The notes beneath the pieces were generated by a model. The model did no database searches. It was not told where the DNA came from and saw only the letters and a list, made by a program, of their open reading frames with translations. From Belliella baltica DSM 15883 (GTDB lineage Bacteria; Bacteroidota; Bacteroidia; Cytophagales; Cyclobacteriaceae): a DNA stretch of 64,000 bases. Positions 17,688 to 27,548 of the stretch are shown piece after piece (within the stretch, counting starts at the first letter, position 1; each line of letters opens with the position of its first letter). The position numbers and the translations under genes are program-made. The DNA lies in NCBI RefSeq assembly GCF_000265405.1, contig NC_018010.1, forward strand, positions 3,369,501 through 3,433,500, written 5' to 3'.

Positions 17688-18478
17688 ATCACAGAGGCTT
17701 GTACCCTTTTCTCTAGTTCTTCTTCTGTCAAATTATAAAGTGCATCGTAAAAATATAATTGAAGCGTACCTGGACCAATTGCCATATCAGCGGCTAAATC
17801 TCCCGCAACTCCCATAACTGCCATTGCGGTGAGGGTTTCTAAAAATGGATCTTTTCCAAGACCAACAAATGCTCCAACTATTGCCGAGGCTGTACATCCC
17901 ATTCCGGTAACTTTCGCCATCAGAGGGCTGCCATTGGTGATTGTGGCTATTTTGTCATTATGGATAATATAATCTTTTGCTCCAGAGATGCAGACAACGG
18001 CCTCAGTTTCTTTAGAAAGTTGAATTCCAGCTTGCAAGGCTTCATCAGAAGAATTACTGCTATCCACTCCTTTGCTTTGAACATTCACACTAGCCAAAGA
18101 CATAATTTCAGATGCATTGCCTCTAATGACAGTCGGCTTTTTTAAGAGAAGTTGTGAAAGGATTTCATTTCTGTAAGGTGTAGCCCCAGCACCGACCGGA
18201 TCCAAGACCCAAGGCTTGCTTTGTAAATTAGCTTGTTCTGCTGCCAAAAGCATACTTTCAGCCCAATATTCATCAAGTGTACCTATATTGATTACAAGAG
18301 AACTGATAATGCGAACCATATCAGCTTGCTCAGGATGTGCATGCGACATAATTGGTGAAGCGCCAACAGCGAGCAAAGCATTTGCTGTATTGTTCATGAC
18401 CACATAGTTTGTGATGTTTTGAACCAAAGTTGGATTAGACTTAAATTGTCGAAACGTATTACTTATTAACTCTTTCAT
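17684..18478 (-). CDS. thiM: hydroxyethylthiazole kinase
   Basis: A 264-aa kinase that salvages the thiazole alcohol to THZ-P. The start VQNITNYVVMNNTANALLAVGASPIMSHA (about residues 19-47), the motif VLDPVGAGATPYR (about 95-107) and TGMGCTASAIVGAF (about 189-202, anion hole and catalytic Cys) are diagnostic. It is the first gene behind a TPP riboswitch, so the operon is shut off when thiamin pyrophosphate is plentiful. Together with thiE, thiD and tenA it makes a salvage set; no thiC, thiG or thiH is seen here. Confidence 0.95.
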   Translation of the reverse strand: MKELISNTFRQFKSNPTLVQNITNYVVMNNTANALLAVGASPIMSHAHPEQADMVRIISSLVINIGTLDEYWAESMLLAAEQANLQSKPWVLDPVGAGATPYRNEILSQLLLKKPTVIRGNASEIMSLASVNVQSKGVDSSNSSDEALQAGIQLSKETEAVVCISGAKDYIIHNDKIATITNGSPLMAKVTGMGCTASAIVGAFVGLGKDPFLETLTAMAVMGVAGDLAADMAIGPGTLQLYFYDALYNLTEEELEKRVQASVI

Positions 18479-18561
18479 AAGAAAATATTTATTAGATGAA
18501 AAACTTTAGGAGTCCATAATAGACAAAGAAAAATGCTTTCACGAGGCAAATGAAAAGCGGC

Positions 18562-18633
18562 ACTTTTTCTTTCGCCGGCATTATCCGGTTCAAGTTCAAA
18601 GGGTATAATCTCAGCCAATGGCACCCCTAAAGT
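18562..18633 (-). promoter_or_regulatory. TPP riboswitch (THI element) controlling the thi operon
   Basis: Read on the minus strand it contains the conserved THI core: GGGGTGCC, GGCTGAGA, ATACCC, then GAACCGGATAATGCCGGCGA. The P1 helix pairs ACTTT (18629-18633) with AAAGT (18562-18566). It is 83 nt upstream of thiM. The motif match is very strong. The switch mechanism (terminator or RBS masking) cannot be settled by eye. Confidence 0.95.
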
Positions 18634-18915
18634 TTGTGTTTGCTAAAGTAAGTCATTATGAATTTTCAAAAAAGGATTATTGAAATATTTAATGATCAGC
18701 GATGAAATCAGTATGTAGTTTATTACAAATAATCTTTGCGACTAAGGATTGTTGAACTAGAGTGAGCTAGTTTAGAAAAGCAAAATTTATAATGGCTCAA
18801 AATAAGAAAGTAGGCATCGAATTCTAAGAGATTGAATTGGCAGTAAATAGATGATTATCAGATTTTTTTCCGAAACAAACACCTGATTATTGATAATCAA
18901 CGAATCATTTTAATT

Positions 18916-18923
18916 TTAACAAA
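18916..18923. repeat. 8-bp target site duplication, left copy (TTAACAAA)
   Basis: TTAACAAA directly abuts the left end of the IS1595-family element and is repeated at 19960-19967 beyond its right end. Eight base pairs is the usual duplication for this family. Confidence 0.85.
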
Positions 18924-19959
18924 TATGATTATCCGCTACTTTGCCAGTAGGGTTGGATAGAAGCAATAATAAGTCGGTCAAAGAGTCTTTCTCCAAAGTA
19001 TCTTCGGTTTAGTTTGTAGCAAAACTCGTCGATGTAGTTCTGAAGCCTTCTTTCTGATATCATTTTGTACTTTCTAAGATCACTTTTGAGGTTACTGATT
19101 GCTGTATGAGCCCATTTAAGGTTGAATCTACCCTCTTTTGTTGAGGATAATTCAGTGACATGAACATCCACGAAGTCTTCAAACTTAGCGTAAGTGGTAC
19201 TGTCATCGGTTTGAAGAACAGCATCTTTATTGATGAAGTCTTTAATAAGTTTCTCAGCCGTTTTAGCCTTTAAGTCCTCAATCTTCTTCATCTTGAAGTA
19301 GCGGCAGCTTTTGGTTAACTTCTTTGTCTTAGGATCCTCAAGAATGGTTGATTCAGCCATCACAGCCACTGTGGACTTCTGCTGAGTTCCTCGGCCCCGA
19401 TTGAGATTCTTCTTTTTCTGGGCTGAGGTTGACTTGGTGATGTAAGCTTCATCATATTCTACCATGTCTTCCAGTTTATATTCATCATCCCGCTTACCCA
19501 TTATGACACGAATCTTATGGCATAAATCAAAGACGGTTTGGTAGCGAGTAAACCCCATTTGTCGCTGGAGTTCAAGAGCGGTAAACCCCTGCTTAGTGGC
19601 ACTAAAGAAGGTCATGGCCATCAACCACTTACGAAGTGACAGATTGCTATTTTCCATCACAGTTCCACTTTTCAAACTGGTACGGAATCCACAACTTTTG
19701 CATTGAAACATACTTTTACTGTGGAGCCAATAGTGCTCTTTTCCTCGCACTTTTTGCAAACCACGCCTTCCTGCTCTCGTTTAGCTTTGAAAAAGCTAAT
19801 ACAGGATTCTTCATCTGGAAAGCGCTCTTCAAACTTCAAAATATTCATGGTCAGAACCTTTGTTTTGACCAAGTAACCTCTCTTTAGCTTGATTACCAAT
19901 CGATTGTCACCAACTGTCAGTATATAATTTGGCTACTGGCAGAATTACGTATATTCATA
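18924..19959 (-). mobile_element. IS1595-family insertion sequence
   Basis: A 1036-bp element. Its 27-bp imperfect terminal inverted repeats lie at 18924-18950 and 19933-19959 (I count about 21 of 27 matching, both starting TATGA and ending TGCCAGTAG). The element is flanked by an 8-bp direct repeat, TTAACAAA. The transposase is on the minus strand, and its stop codon lies inside the left repeat. Length, duplication size and protein family agree with IS1595. The target is intergenic, between the TPP riboswitch and the T9SS nuclease gene. Confidence 0.9.
18929..19848 (-). pseudogene. IS1595-family transposase, frameshifted
   Basis: Two frames together make one ISXO2-type transposase. The N-terminus from ATG 19848 (MNILKFEERFPDEESCISFFK) runs through the first zinc-ribbon pair VVCKKC. 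The next frame (-1) supplies HYWLHSKSMFQCKSC and the catalytic part: VEYDEAYITK (Asp), VLQTDDSTTYAKF (Asp) and HTAISNLKSDLRKY (Asn of the DDN triad). The switch must fall near 19745-19752, just after the CKKC motif. This looks like a disabling +1/-2 indel, so the copy is probably not autonomous. Confidence 0.85.
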
Positions 19960-19967
19960 TTAACAAA
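19960..19967. repeat. 8-bp target site duplication, right copy (TTAACAAA)
   Basis: Direct repeat of 18916-18923, immediately outside the right terminal repeat of the IS1595-family element. Confidence 0.85.
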
Positions 19968-20117
19968 TCCAAAAAAACACATAATATAATTTTACAGATA
20001 TTATTTTCTAATCATTTGATAACAAGAAAATTTGGTTTAAACGTTTAAGAACTCTTAATTTTAGAAGCAATTTGTTGATAATAAAGTGCAGATATATAAA
20101 CATAAAAACTAGACTAA

Positions 20118-23100
20118 ATGAAACACTATTTACGCAAGACATTAATGTTTGCTATGTTGATGTGCTGGAGCATGATATCGCTTCAAGCACAGACAGAAGT
20201 TATAGCAGGCTGGACTTTTGAATCATCAATAGTTGAGGATCGAATAATCGCTGATCTAGGTAACTCTTTGAATACTGGAGATAATGCTCAAATTATCAGT
20301 CCTGTAAATATTAATTTTACGACCTATGTTCAAGGGACAGGAGGCTCTGGTACATTTTCAAAAAATACAAACGCATGGCAAGATGCTGCAACTTCTGAAA
20401 AGTATTGGCAAATAAAAGTTAATACTCTTGGTTTTGACAACCTCAATCTATCTAGCAGACAACAAGGGTCAAGTACAGGGCCAAGGGATTTTAAAATTGA
20501 TTATAGCTTGGATGGATTGACTTGGGTAGCAATTCCAGGAAGTGAAATTACTGTAGGAACTACCTTCGGTTCCGCTACGGTTGATGGTTTAGCAATACCA
20601 GCTGAAGCATCTAATAAGAATGAGGTTTTTTTTAGATGGATCGCCACTTCGAACAATAGTATAGGTGGAGGAACAGTAGCTTCTACGGGAACTAATAGAA
20701 TAGATGATATTCTATTACAAGGAATAGCCATAGAAGAAGAGCCTGATCAAGAGTTGACAACATTGGCTCTTTGGGATTTCACAGGACAACCTGGTAATCA
20801 AGCATTCAATTCAGGAATTGGTTCTACAAATGTAAATGCAATAAATTTTACAAGAGGATCCGGAATTGCACCTACAAACGCAGCTAATTCAATTAGTTCA
20901 TCCGGTTGGTCTATATCTGATGAAAATGATTATTTTTCGTTTGGACTTGAAGTTGAAGAAGGATTTCAAGTAACTCTAAATCAATTAATCTTAGCTACTA
21001 GAGCTTCTAATACTGGACCTGGAAAATTAGCTTTACGTTCTAGTTTAGATAATTTTTCGTCCAACATCACTGTATGGGACAATGTAGGTACAACATTCTC
21101 AAATCAAAATTTTGAGCTTACTTCACTTGATAATCTCACAGGGACAATAGAATTTAGAATTTATGCAAATGAAGATGTCAGAGCAGATGGAGGTTCTCCA
21201 ATTGCATCTGGTGGAACTTTAAGAGTTGCGAATTTTTCTGAAGGAGGTGGAGTATTTTCACCTGTTAGATTCTTAGGAAGTGTTTCTGAAATTCCAGCTC
21301 CCGAACCTATAGAATTTGTGAACTGGGACTTTACTGGTACTACTGGAAGCCAAGAATTTACAGTAGGAACAGCACTTGTATCAGGTGTGGAAGCAAGAGA
21401 TTTTGGCAGAGGTTCGGGGATTAATTCTTCTAGCGCTTCAAACTCCATAAGTTCATCAGGTTGGAATGCTGGCGATGATAGGTATTTTACATTCGGATTC
21501 AATGTGGCAGCTGATAAACTGATAGACTTAAATTCAGTGAAATTTGGTGCTAGATCTTCGGGCACTGGACCTGCAGAAATGGCTCTAGTTTACAGTGGAG
21601 ATGACTTTTCTTCAAATCTAGCTACCTGGACTCAGCCAGCAAATGCATTCATCAATTTAGACTTTGATCTTTCAAATCTTCAAAATTTATCAGGTGCTGT
21701 TGAATTTAGAATTATTACAACAAGTGATGTATCAGCAAGCGGAGGAACAATTGGATCTGGTGGCACTTATAGAATCACCAACTTCTTCCCTGGCCCTTTA
21801 CCTGTTTCCTTCACTGGAGTTGTTAAAAATGCTAGTGGTGTAATCATCCCAGGTTTGACAACTGATCCTACTTCTTTAGAGTTTGGTTCTGTAAGCAAAA
21901 ATGATGATACTCCAGTACTTTCTTACACACTTTCGGCTGTGAATCTAGAAAGTGGTGTAACGGTTTCTGCAACTGCTCCTTATTCAGTTTCTAAAGACGG
22001 AAACAGCTTCTCTCCTTCTATTGAATTTACAGTAGATGAAATGGCAACTGAACAAACCGTATTTGTGCAACTGGATAATAGTGCAGAGGGCAACTTCAAT
22101 GGGACTATTTCAAACACAACAGATGGTGCTACACCTGTATCTGTGGCTGTTTCAGCTTCTGTATTTGATCCATTCAATATTTCAGAGGACTTCAATAGTA
22201 TTTGTCAGACAGATAATGGTCCAATAGGAAGCTCTTGGTCAACAGTAAGTGTATCAGGCGACCAAGTTTGGGCTTGTACAAGGTTTGGAAGAGCTGGAAC
22301 TAATCCTACAGCCTCAACACCTTTTGGTGTTCAAATTAATGGTTTTGCTGGAGGTGCAGTATTGAATGAAGATTGGCTGATCTCAGCACCTTATGATTTG
22401 ACAGGGTTCAATATTCCTTTGATGACTTTCTGGAGCAGAGTAGCTTTTGGAGGACCTAGATTACAACTCTTGATTTCTACTGACTATGTAGATGGTAATC
22501 CTAATGACGCTACATGGACAGAATTGAGTGATAGGTTTGCCACCTCAGATGTATGGACATTCTCTGGACAAGTTGATCTGAGTGCTTATTTGAATGAAAC
22601 TGTGAGAATTGCCTTTGTTTATAATTCTTCTCCTAAAACAGGTGCAGCAAGGTGGACTTTGGATGATTTTGCTTTGTTTAGTTCTGATGTACCTGCCGAG
22701 CCATTCTTCTCTAACAATATTGGAAATGTAGATTATTTCCACTTTGGTGTAGTCCCTGTTGGGGAGACTTCCACAGAGACAAGAACATTCAATTTCGGAT
22801 TATCCAATGCTGTAGCTGATTTGACAATTACAGGAGGAGAAGGTTTCGAATTCTCCAAAGATGGTGAAACATTTAGTCCTACTTTAATTTATTCAATGTC
22901 AGAATTGACAGGACAGAAAACTGTAACGATAAGGTTTGCTCCTACATCGGAAGGTGCTTTTGCAGGTCCAATTACTTTTGAAAGTGGAGCGATCAATATT
23001 TCAAGAGGATACTTAACTGGTGCTACAATCAATAAAGAGGAGACTTTTGATGTAGTCAATTGGAACATTGAATGGTTTGGTTCTACCAATTCAGGTCAGG

Positions 23101-24662
23101 GACCAGCAAATGTTGATTTGCAGCTTGAAAATGTAAAAAGAGTGATAGAAGATTTGGACGCTGATGTGTATGCCTTCCAAGAAATCACTTCCTTAGCTAA
23201 ATTCACGGAATTGGCAGATGCACTTCCAGGCTATGGAATGGCAGTTTCTCCTGCAACTTCTGCTGGTGGAGAATTTGCAGAAGAAGCTCAAAAACTCACG
23301 TATCTATTTAAGTTGGCCACAGTGGATACAATTCAGACAAAGGTTCTATTAACAGGTGTAAATCCTTCTGATTTAGTAGGCTATCCATCCACACCAGATA
23401 GATTCTGGGCTTCTGGAAGACTGCCTTATCTGATGGATATCAAGACTAATATCAACGGAGTTCAGGAAAATGTTACTTTGGTCAATGTTCACACAAGATC
23501 AAATGGTGGTGGTGAAAGCAGTGCGAACCCTAGATATTCGATGAGAAAGTATGATGTCAATGTATTGAAAGATTCTTTGGATGCTTATTACAATGATGTC
23601 AATTTGATCCTTTTGGGTGACTTCAATGATGACCTTGATGAAACTGTGGCGGATCAAACTGCAGCTACGGTTAACACCACAGAAACTTCATTCATCAACT
23701 ATATCAACGACACGGAAAATTACAACCCAATCACAATCAGCTTGAGTAATGCAGGTTTGAGAACCTTCCCTACTTTTGAAAATGTGATTGATCATCAAAT
23801 TATTTCTACAGAATTGATTGAGAACTGGGTGGTCAATTCTGAAAGAATTGTAGCTCCTTACGGATTGATTCCCAACTATGACAACAGTACTTCGGATCAC
23901 CTTCCGGTAGAGAGTAGGTTTATTTTCAGATGTGACCTTGAGTCAGCTCAAGTTGTTGCCTCAGAAACTCAAGTTTGCGCTGGATCCAACAGTGTTGATT
24001 TTGAATTGCTTGGAGGAAGATTCGATAGCATCATTGGTTGGGAGATTTCTATAGATGAAGGTACTTCTTGGTCATTGATCGAGGGATCTGCAGAATTGAG
24101 TAAAATTACAGTGGAAAATCTTGAGTCTTCAGCCTTTGTTAGGGCGATCATTGACTCAAATATCTGTGATCCAATTCCTACAGAAGCTGCTGCGGTATCG
24201 ATAAAAACCTTACCCACTCCATTTATAGCCTTCGAAAGTGGGAAATTATTCACTTTAGAAGGGGATTACTCTTATCAATGGTTTAAAAATGGCGTCTTAA
24301 TTGCTATTTCTTCAATCAATGAAACGAGAATTCAGGGAGCAGGAATTTATACTGTGTTGATTACTGATGCGGATGGCTGTACTTCCTTGTCTGAAGAGTA
24401 TGCTTTTCCTACAGTCAATGCTTCAAATAAAGTTAAGGTTTATCCTAACCCTAGCTCTCGAGTTGTGAATGTAGAATTGAAGCGTACTGAAGGACTTCAA
24501 AACGTAGAACTCAGAGCTGCCAATGGTGTTTTGATTGAATCCAACTTATCAACTGGTGAATTGGTACAATTTGATGTATCTTCTTTAGCAAAAGGGGTTT
24601 ATCTTATCATGATTACTGATAGAAATGGAAATACAACGGTAGAAAGATTAATCGTTAGATAA
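20118..24662 (+). CDS. large secreted endonuclease/exonuclease/phosphatase-family protein with T9SS C-terminal domain
   Basis: A 1514-aa exported multidomain protein. It has a signal peptide at about 1-25 (ends LQAQ), three related beta-rich modules in residues 25-560 (two share WDFTGxxGxQxF and SISSSGW), a BACON/Ig-like stretch (about 575-685), a choice-of-anchor-J-type module (about 686-870), and another Ig-like module (about 880-975). The EEP nuclease domain (about 978-1270) has NWNIEWFG, FQEIT (Glu), VNVHTRS (His), LGDFND and SDHLPV. An Ig-like segment and a type A T9SS sorting domain follow (VYPNPSS to the C-terminus, about 1440-1514). It likely cleaves extracellular DNA or a phosphodiester at the cell surface. 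Confidence 0.92.
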   Translation: MKHYLRKTLMFAMLMCWSMISLQAQTEVIAGWTFESSIVEDRIIADLGNSLNTGDNAQIISPVNINFTTYVQGTGGSGTFSKNTNAWQDAATSEKYWQIKVNTLGFDNLNLSSRQQGSSTGPRDFKIDYSLDGLTWVAIPGSEITVGTTFGSATVDGLAIPAEASNKNEVFFRWIATSNNSIGGGTVASTGTNRIDDILLQGIAIEEEPDQELTTLALWDFTGQPGNQAFNSGIGSTNVNAINFTRGSGIAPTNAANSISSSGWSISDENDYFSFGLEVEEGFQVTLNQLILATRASNTGPGKLALRSSLDNFSSNITVWDNVGTTFSNQNFELTSLDNLTGTIEFRIYANEDVRADGGSPIASGGTLRVANFSEGGGVFSPVRFLGSVSEIPAPEPIEFVNWDFTGTTGSQEFTVGTALVSGVEARDFGRGSGINSSSASNSISSSGWNAGDDRYFTFGFNVAADKLIDLNSVKFGARSSGTGPAEMALVYSGDDFSSNLATWTQPANAFINLDFDLSNLQNLSGAVEFRIITTSDVSASGGTIGSGGTYRITNFFPGPLPVSFTGVVKNASGVIIPGLTTDPTSLEFGSVSKNDDTPVLSYTLSAVNLESGVTVSATAPYSVSKDGNSFSPSIEFTVDEMATEQTVFVQLDNSAEGNFNGTISNTTDGATPVSVAVSASVFDPFNISEDFNSICQTDNGPIGSSWSTVSVSGDQVWACTRFGRAGTNPTASTPFGVQINGFAGGAVLNEDWLISAPYDLTGFNIPLMTFWSRVAFGGPRLQLLISTDYVDGNPNDATWTELSDRFATSDVWTFSGQVDLSAYLNETVRIAFVYNSSPKTGAARWTLDDFALFSSDVPAEPFFSNNIGNVDYFHFGVVPVGETSTETRTFNFGLSNAVADLTITGGEGFEFSKDGETFSPTLIYSMSELTGQKTVTIRFAPTSEGAFAGPITFESGAINISRGYLTGATINKEETFDVVNWNIEWFGSTNSGQGPANVDLQLENVKRVIEDLDADVYAFQEITSLAKFTELADALPGYGMAVSPATSAGGEFAEEAQKLTYLFKLATVDTIQTKVLLTGVNPSDLVGYPSTPDRFWASGRLPYLMDIKTNINGVQENVTLVNVHTRSNGGGESSANPRYSMRKYDVNVLKDSLDAYYNDVNLILLGDFNDDLDETVADQTAATVNTTETSFINYINDTENYNPITISLSNAGLRTFPTFENVIDHQIISTELIENWVVNSERIVAPYGLIPNYDNSTSDHLPVESRFIFRCDLESAQVVASETQVCAGSNSVDFELLGGRFDSIIGWEISIDEGTSWSLIEGSAELSKITVENLESSAFVRAIIDSNICDPIPTEAAAVSIKTLPTPFIAFESGKLFTLEGDYSYQWFKNGVLIAISSINETRIQGAGIYTVLITDADGCTSLSEEYAFPTVNASNKVKVYPNPSSRVVNVELKRTEGLQNVELRAANGVLIESNLSTGELVQFDVSSLAKGVYLIMITDRNGNTTVERLIVR

Positions 24663-24684
24663 AATTTCAATCCTTTTAAAGTAT

Positions 24685-24711
24685 AAAGCCAACCCAACTT
24701 GGGTTGGCTTT
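24685..24711 (+). terminator. intrinsic terminator of the T9SS nuclease gene
   Basis: Near-perfect hairpin: 24685-24697 pairs with 24699-24711 around a single central C, followed by a T-rich run. It lies 22 nt after the stop codon at 24662. Confidence 0.85.
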
Positions 24712-24819
24712 ATTATTTTTATTACGAGCAGAAAGTATTTTTTAAGTTGATATATTACCGTAGAACCTATTTTCGGCCTGAGCTTTCATCATTTTTTTGT
24801 TTCTTTGTGGAGCACAAAA

Positions 24820-25971
24820 ATGAAAAGCATGTCACCCTTTGAAGATATTAGACCTTTTTACGATACAGAAGTCAATGAAGCATTGAGAGAAATCATTCAT
24901 CACCCTATGTTAAAGGCCATGATGAATTTCACTTTTCCCGATGTATCAGACGATTATTGGAGAGATTTGATGCTTCACTGTCATTCTATCAGAGATTTTC
25001 AAATCAATTTTATTTATCCATCCGTTCAGAAGGTTTTGGAAAAAAGCTCTGAGGGCTTAAGCACTTCAGGTTTTGAAAAGTTAGAGAAAAACGTTTCTTA
25101 CCTTTTCATTTCAAATCACAGAGATATCATTTTAGACACTTCCTTGCTCAATGCTTGTTTGTATGAGCATGGTCTCTCTATGACAACCACTGCTATTGGT
25201 GATAATTTGGTTAAAAAACCATTTTTAAAATCCCTTTCAAAACTCACTAGAAGTTTTACTATCAAAAGAGGTTTGCCAGCGAGAGAACTTTTGGAAAGCT
25301 CTAAAATCACTTCTGCCTATATCAAAAATTCACTGCTTAGAGAAAATAGATCTGTATGGATTGCGCAGCGGGAAGGACGAACCAAGGATGGAAATGATGA
25401 AACCCACAAAGGAGTTCTTAAGATGATCTCCATGGCAGCGGGTGAAGAAAACTTTATTGATTATTTCAAGAGAATCAATATCGTACCAATTTCCATTTCC
25501 TATGAATATGATCCAACGGATGTATTGAAGATGCCTGAATTACTTGCTAAGGCAAAGTCAGAAACCTATGTCAAAGGTGAGAATGAAGACTTTATGACTT
25601 TGCTGAATGGAATTATGGGACAGAAGAAGAGAATTCATATTCATGTGGGCAATTTGCTCAATAAAGAAATTCAGCAGATCGCAGTTCAGGAACAGAATGC
25701 CAACAAACAATTCCAAGCGATTGCTGATTTGTTGGATAGAAATATTCTTGCGGGCTACAAATTATGGCCTACAAATTATATTGCACATGACCTGCTTTAT
25801 GGAGATGAAGAATATAAGGATCAATACACCATAGAAGAAAAAAAGGTTTTTGAAAATCGCTTTCAAAAAGTAGTGGATTTAAATGATCCAATGGCAGTAA
25901 AAAGTTATCTCGCCATGTATGCTAATCCTGTCAATAATCAAAAAAGAGTATTAGAGGAAGTCAAAAATTGA
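24820..25971 (+). CDS. PlsC-like 1-acyl-glycerol-phosphate acyltransferase
   Basis: A 383-aa protein from ATG 24820; a TTG five codons upstream and an ATG three codons downstream are alternatives. The acyltransferase motif I is NHRDIILD (HX4D, about residues 96-103) and motif III is REGRTKDGND (about 185-194). The protein is larger than typical PlsC (~240 aa) and shows similarity to the glycerol-3-phosphate/cytosolic acyltransferase group. It should act on a lysophospholipid or G3P at the membrane; the exact acceptor is not determined. Confidence 0.85.
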   Translation: MKSMSPFEDIRPFYDTEVNEALREIIHHPMLKAMMNFTFPDVSDDYWRDLMLHCHSIRDFQINFIYPSVQKVLEKSSEGLSTSGFEKLEKNVSYLFISNHRDIILDTSLLNACLYEHGLSMTTTAIGDNLVKKPFLKSLSKLTRSFTIKRGLPARELLESSKITSAYIKNSLLRENRSVWIAQREGRTKDGNDETHKGVLKMISMAAGEENFIDYFKRINIVPISISYEYDPTDVLKMPELLAKAKSETYVKGENEDFMTLLNGIMGQKKRIHIHVGNLLNKEIQQIAVQEQNANKQFQAIADLLDRNILAGYKLWPTNYIAHDLLYGDEEYKDQYTIEEKKVFENRFQKVVDLNDPMAVKSYLAMYANPVNNQKRVLEEVKN

Positions 25972-25990
25972 CCTCCTCTAATTTTTTATC

Positions 25991-27208
25991 TTAGACAGGT
26001 AACTTCACAGTGAATTTTGTTCCTTCATTTTGATAAGAGTCAATTGATATCGTTCCATTGATTTTGTCAATAAGGTGCTTTACAAGAGCTAAACCAAAAC
26101 CAAAACCTTTCTCACCACCTGTTCCAAGAGTTGAGTTGGCACTTCCATGGAGTACTTCATTGATTTTATCATGATTCATTCCTACTCCTGTATCTTCTAC
26201 AATGATGATCAATTCCTTGTCCGCTTCATCCTCTTGTAGATCAAGAGCCACATGTACAGCACCATTTTCAGGAGTGAATTTTATGGCATTGGAGACCAAG
26301 TTCCCAACTATTTGAAGCAACTTATTCTTTGGGAAAGGTACATGATCTTTTCCATCATTGTTGATTACAGTGAATTTTACATTCTTTTGAACTGCTTGCA
26401 CACTGTACATATCAAGCAGTTTTTCTTTTAAGGTTTCTAAGCTGAATTCAACTGCATGGTTGATTTGAACTTTATCAGTTTCAGCTTTTGTATAATCTTG
26501 AGATAATATTTCATCAGCCAATTCAAGGACTGAACTACCACTTCTTTGTATCAAGTTGATAAACTCAAGGACCTCATCCAACTGATTTTTGTTGCCTTGA
26601 TCTTGAATCACTTTAGCTAATCCAATAATCCCTCCAATTGGTCCTCTTATATCATGGGCTACCTTTTTTTGATTTTCCTTGATTTCATTCATTTTCCCTT
26701 TGAGATCTTGAACGGCTTTGAGGATCTTAAATCGATTTACTATTTCGTCTGCAATAATTCGAAGTAATTCTATTTTCTCTTGAGACAGAGATCTCACTTC
26801 TGTATCCAATACACACAGTGCGCCTAAGTTATTCCCTTCTGGAGTAGTCAAAGGAACACCGAAATAATACCTAAGATTTGGATCATCTTTAACAAAAAAC
26901 TTATCTAAAAACCTTTCATCCTTTGAAAGATCTTTGATTTCAAAATTGTCACTTCCCATGATTGTATATTGACACACGGAATCTTCACGCGGCAATTGCA
27001 TGGTAGGAAATCCATGTGCAGACACGGACCATTGGGTAAATGAGTCAATTAAGTTTATTAAAGAAATATCTGTTCCAGCTACTTTTGCAGCAAGCTTTGT
27101 GAGGTCTTTAAATTGTTTGTCTAAATCTGTATAGTCGAAATCAAACTCGCTCAATTGGAGTATTCTTTCAAATTCATTTTCTGGTATTGGGTTCTGTAAA
27201 GCTTTCAT
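25991..27208 (-). CDS. GAF-domain sensor histidine kinase
   Basis: A 405-aa soluble two-component kinase without membrane segments. The GAF domain spans about 25-165 (LAAKVAGTDISLINLID ... YYFGVPLTTPEGNNLGALCVLD). The phospho-acceptor H-box is KKVAHDIRGPIGGIIGLAKV (His near 188). The ATPase domain has the N-box NLVSNAIKF, DTGVGM and GFGFGLALVKHL. No response regulator is adjacent; the nearest is the single-domain regulator at 31660. The GAF ligand is unknown. Confidence 0.93.
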   Translation of the reverse strand: MKALQNPIPENEFERILQLSEFDFDYTDLDKQFKDLTKLAAKVAGTDISLINLIDSFTQWSVSAHGFPTMQLPREDSVCQYTIMGSDNFEIKDLSKDERFLDKFFVKDDPNLRYYFGVPLTTPEGNNLGALCVLDTEVRSLSQEKIELLRIIADEIVNRFKILKAVQDLKGKMNEIKENQKKVAHDIRGPIGGIIGLAKVIQDQGNKNQLDEVLEFINLIQRSGSSVLELADEILSQDYTKAETDKVQINHAVEFSLETLKEKLLDMYSVQAVQKNVKFTVINNDGKDHVPFPKNKLLQIVGNLVSNAIKFTPENGAVHVALDLQEDEADKELIIIVEDTGVGMNHDKINEVLHGSANSTLGTGGEKGFGFGLALVKHLIDKINGTISIDSYQNEGTKFTVKLPV

Positions 27209-27548
27209 TTTCTAATAATTTTCGAAACAAATAACAGTAAAATTAGATAGAAAAAAACTATCATAATTAACTTATTTTTAGGTATTTACAAACAAAACAT
27301 TTTTGAATTGTTAAAGTGCATTTTAAAGGATGTAAAATAGAATTTTATAATTATCCGATATGACACCACTATGTGATTTTATTACAAATAATCTTGCGGA
27401 TAATTGTCAACTGGGCTCACAAGTATCGACAATTCACAGTCTACACTTTGCCGAGGCGTAGCAATTTAAATTTAGGATTTAGATTATTTTGAATGACTAC
27501 TGCTAAGAAAGCGGATATACATAGAAATTATTATGTCAAGCTCTATAT
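27209..27548. other. intergenic stretch without a recognised gene
   Basis: About 340 bp, AT-rich, with no convincing ORF. It contains TTTATTACAAATAATCTTGCG at 27377-27397, nearly the same as TTTATTACAAATAATCTTTGCG at 18719-18740. This may be a small intergenic repeat or shared regulatory site. Confidence 0.5.

Noticed and set aside
19745..19760. Programmed frameshift at AAAAAG in the IS1595 transposase
   Set aside because: A -1 slip there would give CKKV and destroy the zinc-ribbon CxxC; the join that restores the protein must lie downstream, so a mutation is more likely.
21161..21565. 134-aa open frame on the minus strand
   Set aside because: Antisense of the T9SS nuclease gene; a shadow of its codon usage, with no independent signals.
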